Assembly: GCF_018687715.1 (NCBI RefSeq)
Contig: NC_056761.1
Coordinates: forward strand, 18,952,501-19,016,500
Source: Carya illinoinensis
Lineage: Eukaryota; Streptophyta; Magnoliopsida; Fagales; Juglandaceae
Reading direction: 5' to 3'
DNA: 64,000 nucleotides
Shown here piece by piece: positions 24,053 through 34,739 of this stretch. Below the pieces are notes generated by a model. That model did not search any database. It worked only from the letters and a program-made list of their open reading frames with translations, and was not told where the DNA came from. Each line of letters begins with the position of its first letter. The stretch's first letter is position 1. A program made the translations under genes and the position numbers.

Positions 24053-25224
24053 TGGATACTTTTTTTTTTTTTTTAAAAGTCGGAAGTCAGAAATAGGAAA
24101 TCGGAACCAACGGGGGTACCGATTCAGATTCCAACTTCTGACTCGGAATCAGAGTAATTCCGATTCTGATTCCGATTTCTGAAACTTCCGACTCCTCCAG
24201 AGTCGGAATCGGAGCGGAAATATGCTGGAATCGAAAGTTTCAGAATTTTGCACACCCCTAGGTATGAGTGTGTCAGACCAGGGTCGTGCCAACCTCTGGT
24301 ACCCCAGGAAGCACATTGTCATGTGTTTGGCCATTGGTGTGCATGGAATGCAGTGTGGTCTCTAGCTGTGGCATGCCCTACTCCATGTTCCATTTAATGC
24401 AGCGTATCTTTGGTCAAGCACACCCATTCCTAAACATGTCCAGTCGTAGGGGTTCTGGGGCAGGTGTCGTTCTCATCCTCATTCGCAGGACCCTATCGGC
24501 CACTTGGGTGCCAGGCAGTCCTTGTCCATGGCATGCTCTCCAGTTGCCTCGCGATCGGGCTTCGCATGCGAGTTGGACTCTATGCCTGGGCTTCCTAGAT
24601 GAGCCTTTGGTGTAACTCCTCTCTTGCCTTTTAGGCCTAGGGCCTTCTTGTACTTCCCAACCTGATCCTATTGGGCCTAGGCTAGTCCTAGGAGGAACCC
24701 CCTCACAATACCCCTCAAACTCTTATCACAGGAATGTGATAGAAATTTCATGTATCTCGGCTCACCTCCCACAAAGACATACCCCACATTTGTCCATCTC
24801 ACCATTAATGCTAGAGGGCCCTTTGGGCTTCTGAAGCCTTAACAATTCCTGATTGTTGGGCCCAATTCGGCACCTCCTTTCATTCCACGTTGCGAGTTGA
24901 TTCGTGTTCTTCACATGCCCTTTATTGCCCCCTTATGTCTCTGCCGACCTTAACCAGTTGAGTTCTCCAAGGCCACCTATCTCTATCATTAGTGCATGTG
25001 TCTCCTTGGTTCCCACAATCCCTCTGTCTCCCTGAAGATTGATTAGACTGGTGGGGCGGGGAATACCCATCCTGAGACATGCATTGGTTTGTGCTCCCTA
25101 CATGCCTGGTGCGGCCTCTCATGCCCAGGTCGAATCGCTTCTGTTGGGGTGTACGAACCATCTGTCGGCATCATCAGTGTCAGGCAATGCTTCTTTTTTT
25201 ATGTGCCCATCAGTCTACCACAAC

Positions 25225-25262
25225 TATATAAGGTTCCCCCTTCTTCTATTTTGCTATTTTTG

Positions 25263-25347
<85 letters not shown>
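25225..25347 (+). promoter_or_regulatory. TATA box and long (CT)n leader of a gag-like retroelement
   Basis: TATATAAGG at 25225-25233 is followed about 30 bp downstream by an uninterrupted (CT)n tract of about 42 units (25264-25347). The start codon of the gag-like frame (25534) lies about 190 bp further on. Together they look like a promoter and a CT-rich leader. The promoter function is inferred. Confidence 0.5.
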
Positions 25348-25350
<3 letters not shown>

Positions 25351-25533
25351 AGTCTTCTCTTGTTCCTCCAACTTTCCTTCGTCGTTTCCTTCCCCATCGT
25401 TCTTAGGCTTTTCTTTATGACCTTCTCCCTTCTTCGCCCTCTAAGTTTCCCTTTCCAGACGCCTTCCTCCTCCTCTATCTTCTGAGTTTTATTCCTCTGT
25501 CGCCTTCTTCCTCTTTGGTTCCTCAAAGGCTTC

Positions 25534-25878
25534 CATGGCCCTGAAAAGTTTTGCCACTCCCAAACCTCTATATTTTGGTAGGAAGAACTGGGTATCATCT
25601 ATTACCCACACCAACCTTCGGGCGATCCAGAAAAGTACAACATTCCCTGCTTAGTGGTGCTGGAGGTTCCCAGAGAGGGGGAGCACACTGTGGACCTCGA
25701 TGGGATGGCATCCCGCAAGGCTCTCTACCCCCTAATGTTTGCGAATAGTTTTGCCTCCCATTGTCACCCCATTTGCGATGTCCACAACTACCTAAGGCTA
25801 GCCCCTGCATAGCTTCATCCAAATACCTGGCAGCTCTTGGTGGCTAGATGCATCATCTACCAACAAACCCTTAGTTCT
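25534..25878 (+). pseudogene. N-terminal part of a gag-like protein of a non-autonomous retroelement
   Basis: Starts at ATG 25534 (MALKSFATPK), then continues with frame changes and stops through wording typical of plant gag-like retroelement proteins of the 'putative gypsy-type transposon' kind: a LYPLMFANSF-like stretch, then DVHNYLRLAPA, then a LHPNTWQLLVA-like stretch. It is cut at 25878 by an LTR and resumes beyond it at about 28390. The family name is from memory of similar plant proteins; no domain search was possible. Confidence 0.5.
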
Positions 25879-28386
25879 TGTGATACCTAGTATTTTCGTA
25901 TGTTTTAATTTAATAATTATTTTATTTATTATTAGTATTGGTTCTCTTGATTTAAATGTAATTGGATTTTCGTTGTACCATTTTATGATTTCGAAGTTGT
26001 GAAATTTATTTTAATGTGCTTCCTTGATATTAATTCTTGTTTATCATTTAAATTGCTCTTTAACTTAAATTATTTTATTGTTGGGTTTAATCATTTTATT
26101 TTATTAATATCTAGTTGTAATGCTTTTAAATTCCTTGTATGTATTATATTGTACCATTTTTCATTTTTTATTTTATTGGACTGTTTTTTTTTTTTTTTTT
26201 TGGACTAGGCTTTTTTTGTGGGTGTTTTTTCCTTCTGTTTTGGGCCCAACCCTTGAAGCTCCTGGAGGCCTAGCCCGTGGACTTTCTTTCACTCCTTTAT
26301 TTTCCCGTACATTTTGGCCAAATGCCCTTAGGGCTTTAATTCTTTCTTCTTACTCTTGCTACTCCTTCTTCATTTTCATTTCTTTCTTTCACAATTCTTG
26401 TTATTGTTGCTATTTCTCCCTGCTTCTACTCCTTTCTTTCATTTACTTTCTCTTATTTTATTTTGTTTTCCTCTTCTCTGTAGTGTCGTTTGTTTCTCTT
26501 CCTCTCCATCTCATTTTCGTGTTTTTCATCTGCAAATCTTAGACTGCCAAAGCTCTCATCCTCCTTGTCCGTCTAGTAATGGCTTGCACTTTCATCTCTA
26601 TGTTTTCATTTCTCATTTTCTGTAAAAAGCGTGCCTTCCTTTTCGTTTCTCATTTGCTATAAAAACCATGCCTTCCTTTTTGTTTCTCTTGCATTTTTTT
26701 TCATGTGTTTCTCACCATTTTGCAGGTCAACCATGAGCTCCATGCCCGTCTCCTTCTTTCTTTCCATCGTAATAGGTATCCCGAAATTAGGTTGTGTAAA
26801 CCCTAGCATTTCTAGTATCCCTCCCCCCCTCCCCCCCTTTTGTTTTTGGCCTTACCATGCCCTATTTTGGTCCTTCTCGTGAGCTTTGTTTTGGTTTCAC
26901 TTGGGTTGATTTTCTCTCTTGTCGTGTGCCATTGTCCAGCCATTATATTCTAGTTTTTATCTTGTAAATTAGCCCATTTTCTCTCACAAAATTTCAGTCA
27001 AATTTCATTGATTTCGAGCCCCATTTTCAGTCTCAAACCTTGCTTGTTGGTATTTTTATTTTGGGTTTGCTTTTGGCGTTAATTGGGTGCTTGGGCATTG
27101 TGATCTCTCATAGTTTTACCTTTTTAGCATTATAAGTAATTTTTCAAAGAACTTAATGAGATTTAAATATATTTTTACGCTAATATATTTTTTGTAGTCT
27201 GTTTAATTATGCCAGGTCTTGGGTCCAAGGAGTTTGGATTTTGGGTCAGATTTGGAGGATGGGTTAATTTGTAGAGTTGGGTTGTGATTGGGTATTTTAT
27301 TTGGTTGTTTATAGTGTCATGACATTCATTTCACCGTCGCATGCATTTTCTATTGTTATGTAAGAAAACTGAATTTTCATGTTGAGAAAATATTTTTTGG
27401 TGCATGCGTATCAAATCCCCAATCCGAGATGGGGCATTAGGTAGAGCTGCTCTAGTCACTTGAGAGCAGATAAAACTGAGTGACATTTCCTAAATTGTCC
27501 TTGGGTGACAACAAGATCAGACGAGATGGTAACGCTCTTGTGCCAACTCCATGGTAACTCTTGCTGGTGAGGGCTAGAGGATACCTGGTCATGAATGCGC
27601 TGGGCACAAAGTTAGGATCAATTGTTATGAAGTCGCATGCACGGTCATTACCCATAGTGTGACGAAGGGAGTCAGAGTTTGCGGATGGTTCCTATGGGAG
27701 ATAATGGTGCATACGAGATAATTTGGCTAATAGGCTATTTTATGGAAAAATGGTGGGTTTTGACAAATGGATATGTTAACCATTTTCTAGGAAAATAGTG
27801 GTTTTATGCTTGGGCCCTGTTTTGGGAAAATGACAGTTGTTTATTTTAATGGACTTGCTTTTGGGCCAAATGAGATTTTGGCTTATGTTGGAAAAATGAT
27901 CATTTTCGATAAAAATGATGTTTTGGTCTCATGCATGTTTTAGCATGTGAATGCATGCATGTTGGTGTGTAAATGTGTTTTTATCTATTGGGTTGTTTGA
28001 TTGTTTACTTACTAAGACTCATAATCTTATGTGGTATTCTTCCCTATTGTTCCATTTTATGGAATTGTAGATTTTGATGCAAATGAGAATATCGAGCTTA
28101 AGGTTTCGGCTCCACCAAATGAGTGACCTAGGGTCCCTTTTCGTATCTTGGGATTGTTTCCCACTTTAGATAATGTATTTTGGATTTATTATATTTTTAT
28201 TGGATAACTGTATAACCTTTGAAAATGCTTTTATTTAAGTGAATCTATATTTAAAATTCTGGTACTTAGTTGACTCTCCTTTAATTTGCCGCTGCGACTT
28301 TCATTGTACACTTTTTGCATATACACACAGTTAGCACTTGTCATTTGGAGTGCGTGACCCATGTTGTCATCATCCCAGTGTTTACA
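25879..28386 (+). mobile_element. LTR (about 2.5 kb), probably solo, splitting the gag-like gene
   Basis: Begins TGTGATACC and ends TTTACA (the right edge is less certain). It is colinear with the LTR at 32022-34038: both have an AT-rich start, then a GGTAACGCTCT...CCAACTCC...GGTGAGGGCTA block (27525-27570 here, 33283-33330 there), then ATTCTGGTACTTAGTT (28257 and 33871) and a GTGACCC...GTTGT.ATCAT end. Divergence is clearly larger than between recent copies. No matching LTR pair belongs to it and the gag-like frame continues on both sides, so it is read as a solo LTR. No 5-bp duplication could be seen. Confidence 0.6.
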
Positions 28387-30569
28387 ATTATCTTCTTTCC
28401 ATACATAGGAGTCAAGGGCACCGCAGGTCTACTACCGAGGACTATCTCAATTTGACTACCCGAGAGTTCTTGTACATTTACCGCGTCAATCGCCTCGAGG
28501 GGAGCAGATTCAACTTCCAAGCTCGTCCCTAGCCGAAAGATTTCCAATCTCTAGCATCAGCATTCGAGTATCAAAGAATGGGCTAGGAAATACTTTTTCA
28601 TTTCAGGCCTGGGGTGGGAATACCCGTAGAGGGGGGAGGTTCGCTAGGAGAGTATTCGATCCAAGTGATCTAGCCATTCGGCCCCTTTACAAGAGCTTAT
28701 CTATCACCCTAACTTGGAGGGAGGAGGCTAGTTTAGCAACAATGCTATCTTGGGAGTTCCTTTCCCACGTCAACATTTGAAGCTACCTGACCTCGCTAGA
28801 CCACTCGTATGTAATCAATCGAAACTTCTTGGGCGACATTCTCCCATCCCATAGCTAGAAGCATTCCTCCAAGCCCTTCAGCAACAAAGGTAAGTGGCCA
28901 AAGGTATGTCATCATAAGGTGGGGAGGCTCCTTGAGGCAAGGCTAGTGGTTCCCGTAGTGGAGAAGATGCCTCCCGGGGAGGGGGTTGGAGGATCTGGGT
29001 CCTCTCATGAGGCCGGGGGTCTCGAGACCAAGCCTGGGATCCAGGGCACGAGGAGTTCATGCGCCCTGAGATCCCGATCCCTTCCATCTGGGGGAGCACG
29101 TCCTTCCCGAATGGGTCATGCATGACATTTGGGTCTTCTTCCTCTTCAGTAGGCCCGTGCACAACTTTTGCTACTTCATTTGCCAAACCATAGTTCTTGT
29201 TCAAGGAGGAAGATGACATTGGTGATCTTCAAGCTGACTTCTTCAGCACCTTCATTCATCCTGCCCCCCGCAGGCTAAGGTGGTGGAGCCATTTGTGTCC
29301 TTTGAGGACACACTTAAGCAAGTGGCCACCCTCAATGTTCTGCCAACTACCACCAGGGCCGATGGCCAGGAAGAAAAGCAAGAGTCTGCCCTCGATGCTC
29401 CCCTGACCTCCACCGAGGCCAGGGGTCAGGAAGAAGTCGCCCTCACCACCTCTCCAAGTGTTGGAGTTGGGCCTACCCCCTCCTCTTCTGTCGCCCGAGG
29501 GCAAAGGGTCATGAGAAAGCCAGCCAAAGCTCCCACTCCGTTGTGGAGCTAAGTGATGATGATGAATTGGCCCAACCATCTTCTTCGCACTCTTCCCAGG
29601 GGCCGGAGGTGGACTCCGACTTTGCCTCTCCGAAGAGGTCATCTCAACAAACTACCTTATTCCACGGCCTAGGCTTACCTGAGGGCAAGGTACATCATGC
29701 AGTAGGGGAGGTTTCCCCCAAACAGGAGGGGCGAGTTTTCCTAAGCAGGAGGAACGGATTCCCGAGCAGGAGGAAATTGTTGGCTCAGGTGCTTTCATAG
29801 AGGATATACTAAGCACTTCGTGGCAGTTGGTAAGCACTGGTCCCTCCTCTCATGCTGGGGCTGGATCGAGCTAGGCCACTCACCCGAGTCCTGACAAAGA
29901 CCGAGCTAAGGCAACTGAATGGGTGGCTTGGAAACTGCGGCCCTCTTTGCCCAATACGCTTCTTATACTTCACTCATTCTTTGAACCTTTCTTTTCTAGC
30001 TTCTGACGTTTCCTTGCACTATAGGCCGTTAAGCAGCTTGCGAGGATGATCGATGAGGAGCATGGGGAGGTTGAGGACGCTAACCGGGAGCTAGGGTCTT
30101 TGGTTCACTTTGACCATTTCAATCTCCACCAAGCAGCCCAGGAGATTAACGCCCTCTCGATGCAGCATGACGGCCTGATTAAGGAGGTCGAAAGGCATAG
30201 CTGCAGTGGGCCAAGGATTGGGTCGACACCCTTGTAAAGGATGTGACCCAAGAGAACAATACTATCATAACTCAGGACCTTGATATCTCAGTTATGAAGT
30301 GTAGTTAGGAAACTGCTGCCACATACTTCGTGGAGATTAGATCCCAAATTGCAAACACTCGAGCCATTTGGGACACAACTTGGGTTTACGGCTATAGGGA
30401 AGGCCTTGAATTGCTGTGCGATTATCTGCAGGAGCATCCCAGCTCGAATTTGCATACTCTTAGTCTATTCTTCCTCCTTTTAGAACCCCAGGCACACTCC
30501 TATGTCAAGAATTTTGGGAAGCCAGGTTTTCCTCCTTTCCCTACAGATGCTCCTCCTTCTCCACAATGA
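28387..30569 (+). pseudogene. C-terminal part of the gag-like protein
   Basis: Resumes after the LTR with TTREFLYIYRVNRL and a GSRFNFQAR-like phrase, then GGRFARRVFDPSDLAIRPLY, broken by stops. A low-complexity Pro/Ser-rich middle (about 29200-29800) follows. After it comes a helical, coiled-coil-like region (ARMIDEEHGEVEDANREL at about 30035, QEINALSMQHDGLIKEVER at about 30140), and a frame ending FPPFPTDAPPSPQ and TGA at 30567-30569. Several frameshifts and stops are present. Role in life: structural, capsid-like protein of a non-autonomous LTR element, by analogy. Confidence 0.5.
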
Positions 30570-30734
30570 TTGAAATTGTATGGTCCTTGGGCCCCTTTTG
30601 TGTCTCTATAAAACTTTCCTTTGGCTTGTATTTGTAATATCGACTTATATAAGAGAACTTTCCTTTCATTTGTCGTGTATTTCTCTGACTCTTGCTCGTT
30701 ATATATTTTCTTTTCATGCCCTAAGGGTAGGGGA

Positions 30735-31366
30735 TCAGCTTTGTTGAACAGGTGATTGGCGAGTCATGGGACTTGGCCTCAACCCATGGTGAGTCTAAGG
30801 ACTCGAAATTTTTTGGTCACGAGGTTCGACAAGTATAGGGACTTATATCCAAGTGGCAATGAGGGTAGAGCTCGAAATGCTCTGGGCCTGGCCTTAACCC
30901 ATGACGAGTCTAGAGACTCGAATTTCCTTGGTCACAAGGCTCGACAATGGCTCAGGATGATCTGAGCCCGACCTTGACCCCATTGCGAGTCTAGGGACTC
31001 GGTTTTGTTGAACGGAGGATCAATAAGTTTAGGGACATGTACTTAACTAGTGGTGAGTCTAGGGACTCAAATTTTCTTGGTCATGGCTCAGGATGCTCTA
31101 TGCCCGGCCTTGACCCAACGAGTCTAGGGACAAGGTTTTGTTGAACAGGGGATTGGTGATTCTAGGAACTTGGCCTTAACCCGTGGTGAGTTTAGGGACT
31201 CAAATTTTCTTGGTCATAGGTCTCGGCAAGTCGACGGACTTTTCTCCAAGTGGTATTGAGGGGCAAAGCTCGAAATGCTTTAGGCCCGGCCTTGACCCCA
31301 CAGCAAGTCTAGGGACTCGACTTTGTTGAACGGGGGATTGGCAAGTGTAGGGATTTGGCCTTAACT
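30735..31366 (+). repeat. tandem array around the phrase GAGTCTAGGGACTCG
   Basis: About three to four imperfect higher-order units, each built from sub-phrases such as TTGGCCTTAACCC, GTGAGTCTAGGGACTC, TTTTCTTGGTCA, GCTCGAAATGCT and TTTTGTTGAACGGGGGATTGG. GAGTCTAGGGACTC is itself near-palindromic. It lies directly 3' of the gag-like frame, where non-autonomous retroelements often carry tandem repeats. Confidence 0.85.
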
Positions 31367-31368
31367 CG

Positions 31369-31700
31369 AGAGGGAGAAGAAGATGCAAAAATTGGAACAA
31401 AAATATCATTTGATTCGTAGATCCCCCAAAAAAGAAATAAGTAAAGTTCCATTGTTGAGTGATAAATGGGAAATTCATGGAAAGTTACAATCCCCACCGC
31501 GTAATAGTGCACCTACACGTCTTCATCGACGTTGCTTTTCAACCGGAAGGCCGAGAGCTAACTATCGAGACTTTGGGTTATCCGGACACATACTTTGTGA
31601 AATGGTTCATGCATGTTTGTTGCCCGGGGCAACAAGATCAAGTTGGTAAGGATTAAAATATCTCTTCATTTTTTCTATTCATTTCTATGATCATCTGTCG
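31369..31700 (+). pseudogene. rps14: plastid DNA insert (NUPT) carrying most of rps14
   Basis: From 31369 the plus strand reads as chloroplast ribosomal protein S14 in one open frame: [63 protein letters not shown], ending [10 protein letters not shown] and TAA at 31647-31649. Only the first seven or eight codons of the usual 100-codon gene are missing. Changes from the usual plastid protein are few (for example HILCEM where the plastid has HILREM). The next 50 bp (GGATTAAAATATCTCTTCATT) look like the plastid spacer downstream of rps14. The mitochondrial S14 differs strongly, so the plastid origin is firm. It lies between retroelement sequences and is not expected to be functional. Confidence 0.93.
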
Positions 31701-32021
31701 AACAAATTGGATTTCGGTGTAAAGAATCCCACACCAGTACTCTTGCCTGAAAGTTCTCAAAGCTCATGGCCCCGATCGGCGGTATCGTCCCATGTAGGTT
31801 CTTCCCAATCTTCAACCTTTGTAATAGGGCACTTCGCCCAGATGAAGCTGAAAGTCTTAGAAGCTGAGGCCTAGTACTGCCCCGATTCCTTTCGTGACTT
31901 CCTTCATTGTTCCTTAGAATGTTTACCGAAACTTGGTCTTAGTGGAATCATGTGGCTTGTTTCAAGTTGGTGTCTGATCTTGCAAATTTCGAGGACGAAA
32001 CTGGTTTTTAAGGGGGGATGA
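31701..32021 (+). pseudogene. 3' end of a Gypsy pol region with polypurine tract
   Basis: Degenerate sequence ending in AATTTCGAGGACGAAAC, wording common just before the 3' LTR of plant chromovirus-type Gypsy elements, and the polypurine tract AAGGGGGGATGA directly before the LTR at 32022. The upstream part of this element is missing. Confidence 0.6.
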
Positions 32022-34038
32022 TGTGATGACCTGCTTTTACGTGTATTTTCACTGAAGGAGTGTTTTTAATTTAATTAATATAGTAGTTCTTTTAATTTAA
32101 ATTATTATATTTTGAATTTATTTTTATTTTATTTGTTGTGGTGTTTAATTTATTTTAGTCGTTTTATGTTTTTAAATTCGTTTTCATCGGGTCAGTTTTT
32201 GAATTCCGGAGGTGAGGACTGGACCTCATTTCTTTCCCTCATCTTTTCTTTTTCCCTTTTTTATTTTTCTCTTTTCTTTTTCTTTCTCTTTTTCTTTCAT
32301 TTTCTTTCTTTTTTCTTCTTTTCTTTCATCTTCCTCTCTCTCCCCGTGCGCTGCTCCTTTTCCTTTCTTCTCGTCGCCGCCCAACTGCCAACCTCAACCC
32401 ACCGTCGTCCGACCGGCGTGGCCAACACCACCCCCACCAAAAAATACCCCTTCGGCCGGTGATCAGCCCCACCAATTTCCAGCTTCATCCATGCCGCCGA
32501 TCACCCCCTACAGCCCCTTCTTTCCACACGGTTTTGAGCCGTTTTCGGCGCCGTCGTTCCACCTCCAGCCACCATCTCTTCACTATTCCTTTCCCTACCT
32601 CTTGCCATCCTAACCCACCCAATTCTGGCCTCGATCCGTTGCCGGAGCAGCTCCCACGAGCTCAACTCCGTTCAGCCCCTTTTGGAGCTTCCACCGCCAC
32701 CCACGGCCAAAGCTCACTTCCTTTAACTTCATAAACATCTCTAGACCATCCCCTATCAATTTCGTATCTTGGTTTGTCCCCGTTCGAAAATGAGTAATTT
32801 ATTACCCACAGCCACAGTGTAAAATACACTGTTACGTTGCTTTTTCTCCGCCATTTGCAACGCTGCGAGCTTTCGAAAAATACCTTATAGCGCTGTAAGG
32901 ATTTTCCACTCTACTTTTAGATTTAAATATATTTTGCCCTTACCATAAATTATTATCTGGTTGATTGGTTGATTCCGGACTGAGTCCGAGGAGTTCGGGG
33001 GTCGGATGGATTGAGGACGGAGTTGCTTGGTTTGTTGATTTGTGATTGGTTGGTTGTTTTGTGCCTTGAGGTTGCATTTACATGGTGTATGCACGTGCAT
33101 TTTATTTAATTGAGAAAAATCATGTTTTGTTGGCATAAATGGATTTTCGGGTGCGTGTATATCACGACCCCAAGCCTGGATGGGGTATTATATTGGTAGA
33201 GCTCCTCTGGTCACTCGGGAGCGTAATATATTGAGTGACGTCCCCTGAGTTGTGACTGGGCTACAACGGGAGCGGGTGGGATGGTAACGCTCTCGTACCA
33301 ACTCCGTGGCCCTTTACTGGTGAGGGCTAAAGGATGCCTGGCTACGAACGCGCAGGGCGCGGAACTGGGCATCGCTTGTTTAGGTGTCACACGCATAGTT
33401 GTTACCCGCGGTGTGTCATAGGAGACAGGGTGTGCGGATGACCCCTAGGGGAGGTCATGGTGCATTCGGATTAATTGGTTTTGTTATGAGTTAGATTTGG
33501 GCCAAATGAGACTTTTTGGCGTGAGTTTGAAAGTAATATGTTTTTGGGGCCAAATGGGATTTTTGGCGTGCGTGGAAAAAAATATGGTTTTACGGGTCAT
33601 GTGCATTGGTATTCTTTTATGCATATTATTTGAGTTTTAATATATTTTTATCTAGTGGCGTTTGGATCTTACTTACCTGCGGCACCATTTTTAGTACCGT
33701 AGAATTTGATGTAGAGGTCGAGAAGGAGGAGGAGGTTGAGCCCGAGGAGGCGGCTCCGCCAGAGTATTGATTTGGGAGTTTATGCCATGTTGTTGGATTT
33801 GAAACTATATTTGTGGTTTGTAATATTTTATTATGTATGTTTTGAACAACTTTATATTAAACTAAGAAAAATTCTGGTACTTAGTTATATGACTTTGCTA
33901 TTCGCTGCGTGTTTCTTTTTACATACTTGTTGCTTATATACACACTTGGCACTCGTCGATAGGGTGGTGACCCGTGTTGTTATCATCTGGACGTATCGAT
34001 TTCCCCGTAACTGTATGTGGGGATTTGGGGGCGTCACA
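32022..34038 (+). mobile_element. 3' LTR of a Gypsy element, 2017 bp
   Basis: Begins TGTGATGACCTGC directly after a polypurine tract and ends GGGGGCGTCACA. It is a relative of the solo LTR at 56865-58996, where start and end agree closely. The internal region is mostly lost and its 5' LTR is not in place, so no target duplication is expected; the flank TTTAT has no partner on the left. Confidence 0.85.
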
Positions 34039-34044
34039 TTTATA

Positions 34045-34720
34045 AGCCCATTTATAGCCCATGTCTTTAATTCATTTAGGTAAGTCAACAATTTCCCAAA
34101 CTTTATTTTTTGGCATGGATTCCATTTCTTCTATTATAACATCGTACCAGAATCTTGGATATTCTCCACTCATGTGAAAACAAGATGGGATTGTCTTTAG
34201 GTCCTACATTAAAGTCGAATTCTAGTAAGTTTACAAAGCAATCATCAAAATTAGCAATTTTCTTTATTCTTGAGGATATTCATAATTCTACAGTTTCATC
34301 CATATTATGTAGGTGTTGGATTGGAAAGTCAAAACTGGTATGTTCCTCTTGAGTTGATGGTGCCTCTCGGATTGATTGTACTTCAAGGGGTTTAGATTGA
34401 TTTCCTTGAATGACAATCATTTCATTTTCATCTACGGATGTACTAACTGAATATCATGTCTCCTCCCACTCTATCTGTCGAGGAATATTACTCACACTTA
34501 TTCCAAGATCCCTAATAAATTTTATATTTATGACTTCCACAACTCTAGGTGTATGCGAGGGATAATAAAATTTGTAACCCTTAGAGTCTTCTACATAGCC
34601 AATGAAATTGCCACTAATTGCCTTTGGATACAATTTCTTTAGTTGTGGATTATAGACCCTAACCTCAACTTAACAACCTCATATGTGCATATCTTAAAAG
34701 GTTTCCATCATTTCAAATTA
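34045..34720 (-). pseudogene. Copia integrase C-terminus / linker fragment
   Basis: On the minus strand, with stops, the sequence reads EVRVYNPQLKKLYPK, AISGNFIGYVEDSKGYKFYYPSH, then TPRVVEVINIKFI, the conserved end of a Copia integrase. A low-complexity acidic linker leads towards a missing reverse transcriptase. No ends are recognised, so this is a scrap of an element. Confidence 0.75.
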
Positions 34721-34739
34721 TGTATTAAGAACAAGCTTA

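Larger units (their letters stand above)
16901..24260 (-). mobile_element. second hAT transposon (hAT-2), 7360 bp
   Basis: The left end TAGGGCTGTGC and the right end GCACACCCCTA are inverted with one mismatch. The flanks GGTAAGAG (16893-16900) and GGTATGAG (24261-24268) are an 8-bp duplication with one mismatch. Both subterminal regions are full of short GGAATTCCGA / GGAATCGGA motifs (16910-17070 and 24080-24240). A decayed transposase gene lies on the minus strand near the left end, with about 4.7 kb of non-coding or unrecognised sequence upstream of it, unusually long for a hAT. It sits inside the retroelement-like DNA seen on either side. Confidence 0.88.

Noticed and set aside
25039..25598. 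Frames of 105-148 codons on both strands
   Set aside because: They are produced by the (CT)n tract, which stays open in several frames.
32112..32734. Overlapping plus-strand frames of 91-133 codons
   Set aside because: They lie within the LTR at 32022-34038 in pyrimidine-rich sequence; kept only as a low-interest comparison with the solo LTR.
32022..34038. Possible 5-bp target duplication around this LTR
   Set aside because: The left neighbour is a polypurine tract, so the left edge is internal to an element, and GATGA does not match TTTAT.
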